Shown: positions 42,593 to 51,985, counted from the stretch's first letter. The stretch: 64,000 bases of DNA from Luteolibacter rhizosphaerae (GCF_025950095.1 NZ_JAPDDR010000005.1:186001-250000); one strand, 5' to 3'. The notes: generated by a model from the letters alone, not told the origin. Translations and numbers: made by a program.

Positions 42593-43384
42593 CTACTCCC
42601 TTACCCGCGTGGTCACTTCGCGGAAGCGCTTCTCGTAGTCCGCGTGGTTGGTCTTCATCAGGCGGTCCCAGATATTGAAGTAGAGGCCGTAGTTCCCGCG
42701 CATCTTCTCGTGATGCATCGCGTGGTTGGTCGGCGTGTTCAGGAACTTGCCGATCCACGAATCCATCATCCGCTTCGGGTAGATCTCGAAGCCGGTGTGG
42801 CCCACGATGTTGAAGGTGATCTGCCAGACCATGAAGAGGCCGAAGGCGGCGGGATGCATGGGCATGATGACCAGCACCAGCGGGAAGATCAGCGCCTGCA
42901 CCACCGCCTCTGCGGGATCGAAGGCGTAGGCTGCCCACGGGCTGGGATTGTGCGAGAGATGGTGCACGCGGTGGAAGTGGCGGAAGAGCTTGCGGTGATG
43001 CATCAGCCGGTGCGTCCAGTAGAACCACGCATCGTGAATGAAGATCGCTGCCACGATGCTGAGCCAGAACCACGCCACCGGGTAATCGCCGCGCTTGAAG
43101 TAGAGCTGCGTCCAACCCTCCCGCGCCATCACGAAGGTCAGCGCGCCGACCGCGGCGAAGATGACGACCGAGGTGGCGGAGTAGAGCATCTCGCGCCGGA
43201 TGTCCGAGCCCGCCGGGAGCTTCTGCACCACCTTGCGATGCTTCCAGCGGCGGTAGAAGAGCACATAGGCCAGCAACCACGCGATCCCTGCCAGCATGGC
43301 ATAACGCAGCGCGAGAAAGAGCGAGGTGCGGGAAACCGACTGGAAGAAATCCAGCAGGGGCTCGAGCAGCGGCAGGTCATTCAT
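42593..43384 (-). CDS. Sterol desaturase/fatty acid hydroxylase family membrane protein
   Basis: A 263-residue integral membrane protein with four membrane helices and the histidine clusters of the di-iron hydroxylase family: HDAWFYWTHRLMHH, HFHRVHHLSHNPSPWAAYAF and NHAMHHEKMRGNYGLYFNIW. These ligate two irons for oxygen-dependent hydroxylation or desaturation of a lipid. Substrate unknown. The ATG is at 43384. Confidence 0.88.
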   Translation of the reverse strand: MNDLPLLEPLLDFFQSVSRTSLFLALRYAMLAGIAWLLAYVLFYRRWKHRKVVQKLPAGSDIRREMLYSATSVVIFAAVGALTFVMAREGWTQLYFKRGDYPVAWFWLSIVAAIFIHDAWFYWTHRLMHHRKLFRHFHRVHHLSHNPSPWAAYAFDPAEAVVQALIFPLVLVIMPMHPAAFGLFMVWQITFNIVGHTGFEIYPKRMMDSWIGKFLNTPTNHAMHHEKMRGNYGLYFNIWDRLMKTNHADYEKRFREVTTRVRE

Positions 43385-43464
43385 GCGAAGCGGAGCGAGA
43401 GAATCGCAGCAGCTTACGCGGCATGGGGGCGAAAGCTACCAGTGAATCGCGGCATCCGCTGCGG

Positions 43465-46400
43465 CTAGGGCAGCTTCAGCACCTTTACCCGGGCGAAGCG
43501 CGTGGTGTTGGTGACGGTGTCGGTGATCGTGACGCGCTCCCAGTTCGGATCGATGGAGACCACGGATTCGGTGCCGCTGGCGGCGGACCAGGAGGCTCCC
43601 GTGAGAGCGGAGGAGAACTGCGGCGTGTAGGTGAGGCCGGGGTTGGTGGCGGCCTTCAGGCGCAGGTATTGGACATTGAGCACCGGGCCGCCCGGGCCTT
43701 GGGAAACCCAGATGCGCGGCAATCCAGCGGTGCCGTTGGCGGTGAGGATGGGCACGCCGGGTGTCAGCGGCGGGAGATTGAAGGCGCGCTCCAGCAGGTT
43801 CACCAGACCGTCGCGGTCGGGATCGGCGTCCCAGCCGGAGATCTGCTCATTGGTGGCATTCGCGCCGAAGTTCGCCTGCTGCCATGGGTCCGGCTGATAG
43901 GTGATGAGCTGCAGGGATTGGACGGGGCTCCAGTGAATGTCGTTCCAGCCGGTGCCATGCTGGCCGGAGGTATTCCAGCCACAGGCCCAGACGTAGCCGT
44001 CGGTTTTCAGAAACAAGCTGTCAAGTTCACCGGCCGAAATCGCTTGGACGTTGGTCATCCCCGGCACCTGCACCGGAGAGGTACGAGGGGTGATGGTCGA
44101 GTTGGGATCGCCGAGCTGGCCGGATTGAGTGCTGCCGCAGCCCCAGGCACTGCCGTCGGTTTTCAGGAACAGACTGTGATGGCTTCCCGCCGCGATGGCC
44201 TGCACGCCGGTCATCATTTGCACCGGGGCATCGCGACGATTGGAATACGAGGCGGGTTCGCCCAGCTGGCCGAAGCCATTGTCCCCGCAGGCCCAGACGC
44301 TGCCATCGTACTTCAGGAACAGGCTGTGACCCACGTCATAGCTCGGCCCGCTCGCGGCGATGGCTTGGACCTCGGACATTACCTGCACCGGGGTGCTGAG
44401 ATCGAGATTGTTGAGCGCCGTGTCGTTGTTGCCGAGCTGGCCGCGGTTATTGCGTCCGCAGGCCCAGACGCTGCCATCGGTCTTCAGGAACAGGCTGTGC
44501 CCGTATCCCGCAGCGATGGCTTTCACGCCGGTCATCACTTGCACCGGGGCACTGCGGGTGGTGGTCGTGCCATCGCCGAGCTGGCCGTAAGAGTTGCTTC
44601 CGCAGGACCAGACACTGCCGTCGGTCTTCAGGAACAGGCTGTGAAATTTTCCCGATGCGATGGCTTTCACACCGGTCATCACTTGGCCCGGGGTACTGCG
44701 TTGGGTGGTCGTGCCGTCACCGAATTGGCCGAAGCCATTCTGTCCGCAGGCCCAGAGAGTGTCGTCGGTCTTCAGGAAGAAGCTGCGCCCGTATCCCGCG
44801 GCGATGGCTTTCACGCCGCTCAGCGCCTGCACCGGGTTATAGCGGAAGCTGGTCGTGCCGTCGCCGAGCTGGCTGTTCGCGTTCCCGCCGCTGGCCCATG
44901 CGCTGCCATCGGTTTTCAGGAACAAGCAGTGGGTTCCCCCGCCTTCGGAATAGCCTGCCGAGATCGCTGCGGTCTCCAGCACCGGATTGTAGGGTCCTAC
45001 GACGAGGAAGGCCGGCTGGCTCACCATGGTCGTGCCCCAGTTGCTGACGGCACAGGAGTAGAAGCCGTTGTCCCCGCTCACGGTGCTGGCAATGGTGTAG
45101 CTCGTGCCGGTGGCACCGGGAATGTTCGCGTGGTTCTTCCGCCATTGGTAAGTGAGCGGACCTTCTCCGGAGGCGGTGGCGGCGATGGTGAAGGTAACGG
45201 CTTGTCCGGGATTCACCTTCCGGCTCAGGGGATGGGTGTTGATGGTGGGAGGATACCCGGGCCTGGTGACCGCGATGGTGTAGGTGCGCGTGGTGACACC
45301 GTCCTGCGCCGTTACTACGATGGTGATAGTATTGCTGCCCAAGCTCAGGGGAATGGACCGACCGCTTCCCGAGGTGGCGGCGCTACCATTGATGGTGATG
45401 CTGGCGTTCGCCTGGGTGCGGGTCGGTGTGACGGTGACGCTGGAGTAAAAGTAAGGCACCGTGGCCGTGTAGGAGAGGGTGCCGCTGGCGAAGCCGGGGA
45501 AGAGCGACGCGACATCCAGAGAAAGGCTGGCGAGCGTGGCGACATTGCTGGGCGCGGTGAAGTTGACCGTGCTGGAGTAGCCGGTGCCCTGGCTGTTGGT
45601 GGCGTAGGCGCGGAAGCTATAGGCCGTGCCGGGCACCAGGCTGGTGGCATTCACGGTGAAGACGCCGTTGCCGCCGGTGGTGCTGAGATTCGTCACCCCG
45701 CTGCCGCCGAGCGCGGGGTTTGCATTGGTGGCCGTGGGGGCGAGCACCACGCCGCGCGCGGTGACGGCACTGAGTCCGGCACTGAAAACATTCCCGCCGA
45801 GCGTCGCACTGGTGGCGGTGACGGCGGTGAAGCTGGGCGCAATGACGACCGGCGTATCGATGAGCTGGAGCACCTGCACCGGGACACTGCGGTCATCAAA
45901 GGATCCGTCACCGAGTTGGCCATTGCCGTTCTCACCGCAGGCCCAGACGCTGCCATCGAACTTCATGAACAGGCTGTGACTCCCTTGGATACTTCCGGCC
46001 GCGGAGAGCGCCTGGATGCCGCTGGTCATCCCGATCGGCTGCACCGGGGCAAGGCGGGTCATGTTGGAGTTATCTCCGAGCTGGTAGCTCTGGTTGTAAC
46101 CGCAGGCCCGGGCGCTGCTGCCGTCAATCCTCACGAACAAGCTAAAGCGGTATCCCGCCTCGATGGCTTGGATGCCGGTCTGGACCTGCACCGGGGTGTT
46201 GGAGCCGCTCGTCGTGCCGGTGCCGAAGGGGCCTTGCGAATTGGCTCCGCAGGCCCACACGCTTTCGTCGCTCTTCAGGAACAAGCTATGGGACTCTCCC
46301 GCGGAGATTGCTGTCACACCGCTGCTCAGCCCTGTGGCCTGCACCGGGATGACACGGTCGCCCGTGCTGCCGTCGCCGAGCACGCCGGAGCCATTGTCTC

Positions 46401-46995
46401 CGGCTCCCCAGACGCTGCCATCGGTTTTCAGGAACAGGGTGTAGCGCCCGTTCTCACCACCTCCGGCCGAGATGGCTTGCACGCCGGTGAACACCTGCAC
46501 CGGGACGTTTTGGTTAGAGAAGCCACCATTGCCGAATTGGCCGTCGCCATTGTTTCCGCAGGCCCAGACACTGCCGTCGGTCTTCAAGAACAAGCTGAAC
46601 TGATACCCCGCCGCGATGGCCTTGACTCCGCTTAGGGAAGTGATCTGCACCAGGGTGTTGCTGCTGGTATTCGTGCCATTGCCGAGCTGGCCGTGGTTGT
46701 TGGCTCCGCAGGCCCAGACGCTGCCATTACTCATCAGGAACAAGCTGTGCGCGTTTCCTGCGGAGATGGCCTGGACATCGGTCATTACCTGCACCGGGGT
46801 GAGCACGTTGCCAAACGAGCCGTTACCGACTTGGCCGTCGGAGTTCTTTCCACAGGCCCAGGCACTGCCGTTGCTCTTCAGGAACAGGCTATGGGAGTCG
46901 CCTGCGGAGATGGCGGGGATGGCCGCCCGGAGACCGGAGATCAGGCCGATGCACGCGAGGAGGAGAAACAGCGGACGGAGGAGGCGGGTGCTCAT
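43465..46995 (-). CDS. Large secreted RCC1-repeat (beta-propeller) protein
   Basis: A 1176-residue protein from the ATG at 46995, with signal peptide (RPLFLLLACIGLISGLRAAI). Block 1 (about 30-390) has seven or eight RCC1 repeats, each with AGxxHSLFLKxDGSVWACG and GQLGxGT turns. It is followed by a cadherin-like/Ig-like middle (about 390-690) with VTVTPTRTQANASITINGSA and LTYQWRKNHANIPG. Block 2 (about 690-1060) has another eight or nine repeats. A C-terminal beta domain contains DRDGLVNLLERAFNLPPLTP, common in Verrucomicrobia. It may be a surface protein-protein interaction platform. An in-frame upstream start at 47070 would precede the signal peptide. Confidence 0.88.
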   Translation of the reverse strand: MSTRLLRPLFLLLACIGLISGLRAAIPAISAGDSHSLFLKSNGSAWACGKNSDGQVGNGSFGNVLTPVQVMTDVQAISAGNAHSLFLMSNGSVWACGANNHGQLGNGTNTSSNTLVQITSLSGVKAIAAGYQFSLFLKTDGSVWACGNNGDGQFGNGGFSNQNVPVQVFTGVQAISAGGGENGRYTLFLKTDGSVWGAGDNGSGVLGDGSTGDRVIPVQATGLSSGVTAISAGESHSLFLKSDESVWACGANSQGPFGTGTTSGSNTPVQVQTGIQAIEAGYRFSLFVRIDGSSARACGYNQSYQLGDNSNMTRLAPVQPIGMTSGIQALSAAGSIQGSHSLFMKFDGSVWACGENGNGQLGDGSFDDRSVPVQVLQLIDTPVVIAPSFTAVTATSATLGGNVFSAGLSAVTARGVVLAPTATNANPALGGSGVTNLSTTGGNGVFTVNATSLVPGTAYSFRAYATNSQGTGYSSTVNFTAPSNVATLASLSLDVASLFPGFASGTLSYTATVPYFYSSVTVTPTRTQANASITINGSAATSGSGRSIPLSLGSNTITIVVTAQDGVTTRTYTIAVTRPGYPPTINTHPLSRKVNPGQAVTFTIAATASGEGPLTYQWRKNHANIPGATGTSYTIASTVSGDNGFYSCAVSNWGTTMVSQPAFLVVGPYNPVLETAAISAGYSEGGGTHCLFLKTDGSAWASGGNANSQLGDGTTSFRYNPVQALSGVKAIAAGYGRSFFLKTDDTLWACGQNGFGQFGDGTTTQRSTPGQVMTGVKAIASGKFHSLFLKTDGSVWSCGSNSYGQLGDGTTTTRSAPVQVMTGVKAIAAGYGHSLFLKTDGSVWACGRNNRGQLGNNDTALNNLDLSTPVQVMSEVQAIAASGPSYDVGHSLFLKYDGSVWACGDNGFGQLGEPASYSNRRDAPVQMMTGVQAIAAGSHHSLFLKTDGSAWGCGSTQSGQLGDPNSTITPRTSPVQVPGMTNVQAISAGELDSLFLKTDGYVWACGWNTSGQHGTGWNDIHWSPVQSLQLITYQPDPWQQANFGANATNEQISGWDADPDRDGLVNLLERAFNLPPLTPGVPILTANGTAGLPRIWVSQGPGGPVLNVQYLRLKAATNPGLTYTPQFSSALTGASWSAASGTESVVSIDPNWERVTITDTVTNTTRFARVKVLKLP

Positions 46996-47259
46996 GGTTA
47001 GTCGCGGTTCTAGATCGACCCAATCTGCTTCCGGAGGCAGGGAGAAGTGCTTCCGGGAGAATCCGGCCAAGGTGCCAAGTCATCCAAGTTCGGCCACGGA
47101 TCGGCTAAACTAAGTTATGCTGGAGCGTCGCCGTGGAGAGTGGGGTGATAGTGGCCTGAAGATCAAGGCCGGACTAACGGGCCCTGAAGGCGGACGCCTG
47201 CGCTCCGCGATGGCGCATATCTATCGGGCGCTCACCTGCTTGCCCGGCAGATAGGGATA

Positions 47260-48351
47260 TCAGGCCGACTCCTGGAGCCGCTTCTCGAATACCTTCGAAT
47301 CCCGGCCGCTATCCTCGAGCTGCTTCCGCCGCCCGGCAGGCAGCACGGAGGGATCGCGCAGGGTGTAGTGCACGCGGTTCTCGAAGAAGTCCGCCGCCCG
47401 GGTGGTGAGGGCGAAGACGCGGGGGATCTTCCGCTGCCGTGCCATCTCCTCCGCATGGTGGACCAGGTCCACGCCATAGCCGCGGCCTTCGTGATTCAGC
47501 TTCACGTAGAGGCAGGCCACCTCCGCCGTGTCCTCGCCGGGATACTCGTGCAGGGCCACGCAGCCGACGACGTTGTCGTCGATGGTCATCACGTGATAGT
47601 CGCCGACGTTCTCGTAGATGTCCTCGTAGGTGCGGGCCAGCAGCTTGGTGCGGCGCACGGAGCGGCCGATCATGCCGAGCAGCTCCGGGATGTCCTCCTC
47701 GCGCAGCGGGCGGATCTGGCGGTAGCTGTCGGCGTGGACCATGGTGCCCACGCCTTCGTTCGAGAAGAGTTCGTCCACCAGCACGCCTTGGCGGCGGCCG
47801 TTCAGCACGTGCACGCGGGGCACGCCGCGGCGGCAGGCTTCCGCAGCGGCGGTGAGCAGGTGCGCTCCCGTGACGGTGCCGGAGTTCGCCAGCACATCGG
47901 CCTCCGCGGCGCGGACGGCGGGCACCGGCTCGCCATCGATGAGGATGGCTTCCTCTAACAGGGCGATCAGCTTCACCGCGCCGATGCCGAGCGTGAAGTC
48001 CACCACCTTCGGATCGAGCGGGTCTTGGAAGGACGCATCCGCCACCACGGTCTGGCCGCGGGCGAGGATCGCCTTCGCCTCCTCGATCGCACCGGGTTCA
48101 CCGAGCGGCTTGCTCAGGCGCGCGGACATGATCTCGCACTCCAGGGTCCAGTCGTACAGGTCCTTCAGGTCGCCGCCCAGCACGCCCAGGATCAGCTTCA
48201 CGCCGATGTCTTCCATCGCCGCGAGGTCGAGCAGGCTTTCCGCGATGGCGGGCTCGGGCAGCAATCCGGCCTCGATGAGCACGACGAAGATCTTCCCGCG
48301 GAAGCGCGGGACGTATTCCAGAACCGCCCTGACATCACCTTGATCGGCCAC
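47260..48351 (-). CDS. argA: Amino-acid N-acetyltransferase (N-acetylglutamate synthase, ArgA-type)
   Basis: A 363-residue protein with an N-terminal amino-acid-kinase-like domain (GKIFVVLIEAGLLPEPAIAE, about 15-230) and a C-terminal GNAT domain (about 225-363). The GNAT shows REEDIPELLGMIGRSVR, GCVALHEYPGEDTAEVACLY and the CoA loop NHEGRGYGVDLVHHAEEM. This two-domain form is that of ArgA, which makes N-acetylglutamate, the first step in arginine synthesis. The start is a GTG at 48351. The kinase-like domain is shorter than in Escherichia coli ArgA (443 aa). Confidence 0.82.
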   Translation of the reverse strand: MADQGDVRAVLEYVPRFRGKIFVVLIEAGLLPEPAIAESLLDLAAMEDIGVKLILGVLGGDLKDLYDWTLECEIMSARLSKPLGEPGAIEEAKAILARGQTVVADASFQDPLDPKVVDFTLGIGAVKLIALLEEAILIDGEPVPAVRAAEADVLANSGTVTGAHLLTAAAEACRRGVPRVHVLNGRRQGVLVDELFSNEGVGTMVHADSYRQIRPLREEDIPELLGMIGRSVRRTKLLARTYEDIYENVGDYHVMTIDDNVVGCVALHEYPGEDTAEVACLYVKLNHEGRGYGVDLVHHAEEMARQRKIPRVFALTTRAADFFENRVHYTLRDPSVLPAGRRKQLEDSGRDSKVFEKRLQESA

Positions 48352-48404
48352 GGGGGATTCCTAGCAGGACCGGGCGCGGGTGCAATCGCGGCGTGAGGCA
48401 GGTC

Positions 48405-48830
48405 TTACGGTGGCGGACCCGCCGGTAGACGGTCGATGCGGGCAATGAAGCTGCCCGCGAGATGGAGGATCTGGGCGGCGACCAGAACGTAGCCTCCCGC
48501 GTTTGGCTTCAAGGGGACCAGCTCCATGGCGACGAGGTAGGCCAAGGCCCCGCTGAGGCAGGCGAGCGCGAGCAGGGACATGACCCGCGTGCCCCAGAGC
48601 GCGAGCGCGGACCGCCGGAAGACGCCGACAAGAAGAGGGCTGGAGACGAACAGCAGCGAGCTCATGAGGAAGCCGGCATCTGGTATGGGTCTCATTCCCA
48701 AGGGGCTGGCAACCACCTTCCAGAGCTCCCAGCTGGTGCGATCGGAAGTCTTGGACCACGGCAGGAAGTGGAAGGCCGTGAAGGCGATGAGAGCCAGGAT
48801 GAAGAAGGCGAGAGCGATGCGATTTCTCAT
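48405..48830 (-). CDS. Small multi-helix membrane protein, paralog 4 of a tandem array
   Basis: A 141-residue protein with four membrane helices (IALAFFILALIAFTAFHFLP, GFLMSSLLFVSSPLLVGVF, VMSLLALACLSGALAYLVA, GGYVLVAAQILHLAGSFIA). The first loop contains W and a short charged stretch after FHFLPW. It is the last of four related genes on this strand. Function unknown. Confidence 0.65.
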   Translation of the reverse strand: MRNRIALAFFILALIAFTAFHFLPWSKTSDRTSWELWKVVASPLGMRPIPDAGFLMSSLLFVSSPLLVGVFRRSALALWGTRVMSLLALACLSGALAYLVAMELVPLKPNAGGYVLVAAQILHLAGSFIARIDRLPAGPPP

Positions 48831-48863
48831 GCGGCAATACCGGGATCATCGCCCGGCAGCGAT

Positions 48864-48951
48864 GGCTTCGGGCGGGGCTTCACCACGATCATACCCGCGA
48901 GGTGGAGGGCTTCGGGCGGGGCTTCACCACGACCATGCCCGCGAGGTGGAG
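48864..48951. repeat. 44-bp tandem duplication
   Basis: Two copies of a 44-bp unit starting GGCTTCGGGCGGGGCTTCAC (48864-48907 and 48908-48951) differ at two positions. The insertion is not a multiple of three and changes the reading frame at the end of the 48889-49332 gene. Confidence 0.85.
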
Positions 48952-49332
48952 GGCTTGGGCGAGCATCATGCAGATCATGCCGCTACCGGCGAGGAATCGG
49001 CCAAAGTTTGCGGCGACGTAGAGCAGGAAGCCGGTGACCCCGATAAGGGCGAGGCCCGACATGACGAGCACCAGATTCCGGGCGAGTCGCGAGGTCTCGA
49101 AGACCGGCACCAGCAGGGGACTGGCGACCAGGATGAGGCTCGAGGTGAAGAAGCCGGTGGTGGGAAGCAGATCCTTGAGATCACCGGCCGATCTTGGAAT
49201 CCGCGATACGTAGCGCCAGACTTCCCAGCCCGGCATGGAGTGGCGGTCGTTGTTCCAAGGCAGGAAGTGGAAGGCCACGAAGAGGACCAGGGCCAGCGTG
49301 AGCAGGATGATGGCGAGTCGTCTCCGGTTCAT
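48889..49332 (-). CDS. Small multi-helix membrane protein, paralog 3, with C-terminus altered by a tandem duplication
   Basis: A 147-residue paralog: RLAIILLTLALVLFVAFHFL, FFTSSLILVASPLLVPVFE, LVLVMSGLALIGVTGFLLYV and MICMMLAQALHLAGMVVVKP. It stops at KPSTSRV. Without the 44-bp duplication at 48864-48951 it would continue in frame through VVKPRPKPSLPGDDPGIAA to a TGA overlapping the ATG of the next gene (ATGA). Its own ATG overlaps the stop of the preceding paralog in the same way. Confidence 0.68.
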   Translation of the reverse strand: MNRRRLAIILLTLALVLFVAFHFLPWNNDRHSMPGWEVWRYVSRIPRSAGDLKDLLPTTGFFTSSLILVASPLLVPVFETSRLARNLVLVMSGLALIGVTGFLLYVAANFGRFLAGSGMICMMLAQALHLAGMVVVKPRPKPSTSRV

Positions 49333-49829
49333 ACCACGGGAGGGGGCGCGAATGATTCACTTTCGAGCGGAGACTTCTCCCGCCGGATGAAGAGCAGGCC
49401 GAGGAAGTTCAGCGCCAGCGCCGCGAGCAGGCAATGGATGCCCGATCCCGGGATGGCCTCACCATCGTGGAAGAAGATGAGCAGCAGGACGCCTCCCAAT
49501 CCGCAAAGCGTGGCACCGGAGACCAACACCACCGTCCACCACATCCAGCGCGAACGATGCAGCAGGGGCACCAGAAAGGGACTGACGATGATAAGAAAGG
49601 CCGCGCAGAGAAAGCCCGCGAGCGCGATCATGTCCTGCGGGTCATTCGCGGAGGGATCCTTGGCGAATTCGACGACCTCTCCCCAGACCTCATAGCCTCG
49701 ATCCGGCTCGATTCCGTAGAGGTCCGGAGGGTAAACTTCCAATGGGAGAAAATGAAAAGCGATGTAGGCGATGAGTGCCGTGATCAGCAGCGCAAGGGCG
49801 ATCAGGTTCATCCGGCGGGCGCGCTCCAT
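49329..49829 (-). CDS. Small multi-helix membrane protein, paralog 2
   Basis: About 166 residues from the ATG at 49829 (starts at 49835 or 49811 are equally possible). Four helices: LIALALLITALIAYIAFHFL, IALAGFLCAAFLIIVSPFLV, WWTVVLVSGATLCGLGGVLL and CLLAALALNFLGLLFI. The loop after FHFLPLE is longer and acidic. Ends with an ATGA overlap into paralog 3. Confidence 0.65.
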   Translation of the reverse strand: MERARRMNLIALALLITALIAYIAFHFLPLEVYPPDLYGIEPDRGYEVWGEVVEFAKDPSANDPQDMIALAGFLCAAFLIIVSPFLVPLLHRSRWMWWTVVLVSGATLCGLGGVLLLIFFHDGEAIPGSGIHCLLAALALNFLGLLFIRREKSPLESESFAPPPVV

Positions 49830-49854
49830 CGTCATCGAGGATCGTGAAGCAGGC

Positions 49855-50370
49855 TCACGGTGCAAGCGGATTGTCCGGTGACTCCGGTAGCACCGGGTCC
49901 AGCGGCTTGATGCGGGCAAGCACGGCGAGGCCGAGGAAATTCAGCAGCACGGAGGCGAGCATGGAGAGCATCGCCGGAGGGATGCCGGAGAAGTTGGACG
50001 GAGCGCCCGCCGAGCCTATGATGATGAGCCAAGCGACCAGCGAAAGACCCGCGATCATGGTGCAGATGCCCCATAGTGGCCGCGACCTCAGGAGAAGCGG
50101 GACGATGAATGGTGAGACAAGTGCGAGAAGCAACCAACTGACCGCGGCCACCAGGCCCATCCCGACCAAAGGCTCTTGGGCTGCTGCATGGAAGAGTGCA
50201 TCCAAGTCACGGCGATACACCCATAGCGCCTGCCAGATGATCCACCCCCGCTCGACACTACCATCGGAGCGAACCTCATCGATCGGAAGGACATGAAAGC
50301 CGATGAGACAGACGAAGGCCGCGAGCAGGAGAACCCGCGCGGCGATCTCCCGGTCGCTTCTTCGAGACAT
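49855..50370 (-). CDS. Small multi-helix membrane protein, paralog 1
   Basis: A 171-residue protein from the ATG at 50370 (MSRRSDREIAARVLLLAAFV). It has the same four-helix plan (FHVLPID after helix 1; VSPFIVPLLLRSRPLWGICT; MLASVLLNFLGLAVLARI). First gene of the array. It lies 95 bp from the nuoN stop and is downstream of the nuo operon on the same strand. Confidence 0.65.
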   Translation of the reverse strand: MSRRSDREIAARVLLLAAFVCLIGFHVLPIDEVRSDGSVERGWIIWQALWVYRRDLDALFHAAAQEPLVGMGLVAAVSWLLLALVSPFIVPLLLRSRPLWGICTMIAGLSLVAWLIIIGSAGAPSNFSGIPPAMLSMLASVLLNFLGLAVLARIKPLDPVLPESPDNPLAP

Positions 50371-50465
50371 GTGGAAGCGATAGCGGGAGATGGATGGACA
50401 CACAAGAGGGGAGCACGCGGCAAGCGATACCCCCCTCGGTCAGGCTGCGATCTCCGCAGGATGGA

Positions 50466-51944
50466 TCAACCCAGCAGCCACAGCACCGGCTGCGGCCATA
50501 CGCCCAGCACGATGACGGCGAGGGTGAGGCCGACCACGCAGTAGCGGGTGATCTGCGGCAGCACCAGCGGCTTGGAGTCCTCTGCAGGCGTCTCCCACCA
50601 GATGGCGCGGATGATCTTGAAGTAGTAGTAGAAGCCGGCGGCGGCACCCACGAAGGCGAGGATGACAGCCCACCACAGCTTGGCCTCCACCGCGAGGGTG
50701 AAGACGAAGAACTTGCCGATGAAGCCCGCGGTGAGCGGCACGCCCGCGAGCGCGGCCATGATGATCGTGAGGCCGAGGGCGAGGGTCGGGTTGCGCTTGC
50801 CGAGGCCGTTGAAGGCATCGATCTGCTCGGAGCCGTTCTGGATGCGCACCTGGGCCAGCACGAAGAAGCTGGCGAGCGTCATCAGCAGGTAGGTGGCGAG
50901 GTAGAAGGAGACGGTCTCCACCGAGCCGAGGCCTTCCGGGCTCACGCCCTTCCATGCGGCCAGCGCCAGCACCAGAAAGCCCGCGTGGGCGATCGAGGAG
51001 TAAGCCAGCAGGCGCTTGAAGTTGGTCTGGCTGATGGCGGCGAGATTGCCGAAGAGCAGGGTGGCACCGGCCATGATGGCGAGCATCAGCACGATCTTCG
51101 AGGCGATCGGCGAGCCGGCCTCCATTAGAGGCGTGAGGAAGCGGATCAGCAGGATGAAGCCCGCGGCCTTCGAACCCACCGAGAGGAAGGCGGTCGTCGG
51201 GGTCGGGGCACCTTGGTAAACGTCCGGGATCCACACCTGCATCGGCACGGCACCGATCTTGAAGCCCATGGCGATGAGGATGAGGGCGACACCAAAGAGG
51301 AGAGGGGCGGTGCTCTGAAGCGTGTGCGCCTTCGCTCCGATCTCCGCTAGGTTCATCGTGCCGGTCGCGCCGTAGATCCAAGCGATGCCGTAAACGAGGA
51401 AGCCGGTGCTAAGCGCGCCGAGGATGAGATACTTCACGCCCGCTTCCAGCGAGCCGACATTCCGCCGCAGGTAGGCGACGAGGATGTAGAAGGTGATGGT
51501 GACCAGCTCCAGCGCCACGAAGGCCCCGGCAAGGTCCTTGGCGGAGGCCATCCACATCATGCCTGCACAGGCGAAGACGGGAAGGGCGTAGAACTCGCCG
51601 GTGCCGTTCTCGGACTCCTGGTCGTCGGTGAAGCGGGTGAGGATCGAGCGGAAGTCGATCGACATCAGCACCACGAAGATGGTGCAGACCAGCGCAAAGC
51701 CCTTGTAGAAACGCGCCAGCGAATCGAACTGGTAGAAGTTCCAGAGCGCGTAGCTGCCCCACTTGTCGCCTGCATCGGCCTTTTCCGGACCCACCGCGAA
51801 GAAGAGCAGCACCAGGATAAAGGCGAGTCCCGCGACGGCGGAACCGCTGACCAGTGCCTTCGAGTTGCGCGGGCCGAATGCTTCCAGCATCAGCAGGGCG
51901 AGGCCGAGCGTGACGGTGAGGGCTTCGAGGTAGTAGGCGGGCAT
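50466..51944 (-). CDS. nuoN: NADH-quinone oxidoreductase subunit N
   Basis: A 492-residue antiporter-like membrane subunit of complex I with about 14 helices. The conserved discontinuous-helix region is GAVPMQVWIPDVYQGAPTPT with TAFLSVGSKAAGF, and the quinone-side helix is LLAYSSIAHAGFLVLALAAW. It is the last gene of the operon. The ATG is preceded by TTCCC and no Shine-Dalgarno. It is separated from nuoM by a 43-bp spacer of heptad repeats. Confidence 0.95.
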   Translation of the reverse strand: MPAYYLEALTVTLGLALLMLEAFGPRNSKALVSGSAVAGLAFILVLLFFAVGPEKADAGDKWGSYALWNFYQFDSLARFYKGFALVCTIFVVLMSIDFRSILTRFTDDQESENGTGEFYALPVFACAGMMWMASAKDLAGAFVALELVTITFYILVAYLRRNVGSLEAGVKYLILGALSTGFLVYGIAWIYGATGTMNLAEIGAKAHTLQSTAPLLFGVALILIAMGFKIGAVPMQVWIPDVYQGAPTPTTAFLSVGSKAAGFILLIRFLTPLMEAGSPIASKIVLMLAIMAGATLLFGNLAAISQTNFKRLLAYSSIAHAGFLVLALAAWKGVSPEGLGSVETVSFYLATYLLMTLASFFVLAQVRIQNGSEQIDAFNGLGKRNPTLALGLTIIMAALAGVPLTAGFIGKFFVFTLAVEAKLWWAVILAFVGAAAGFYYYFKIIRAIWWETPAEDSKPLVLPQITRYCVVGLTLAVIVLGVWPQPVLWLLG

Positions 51945-51950
51945 GGGAAG

Positions 51951-51985
51951 AAGTGAAAAGTGCTCAGTGATCGGTGATCAGTGAA
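51951..51985. repeat. Heptad repeat (AGTGA type) in the nuoM-nuoN spacer
   Basis: Five 7-bp units in register: AAGTGAA, AAGTGCT, CAGTGAT, CGGTGAT and CAGTGAA. They fill nearly the whole spacer. Confidence 0.7.

Noticed and set aside
43423-46635. A 1070-codon open frame on the plus strand
   Set aside because: It is antisense to the RCC1 protein; repeats and high GC keep the opposite frame open. It has no domain or signal peptide.
46996-47259. Possible gene or RNA between RCC1 and argA
   Set aside because: No frame with a start and a plausible product; only a weak GC-rich dyad.
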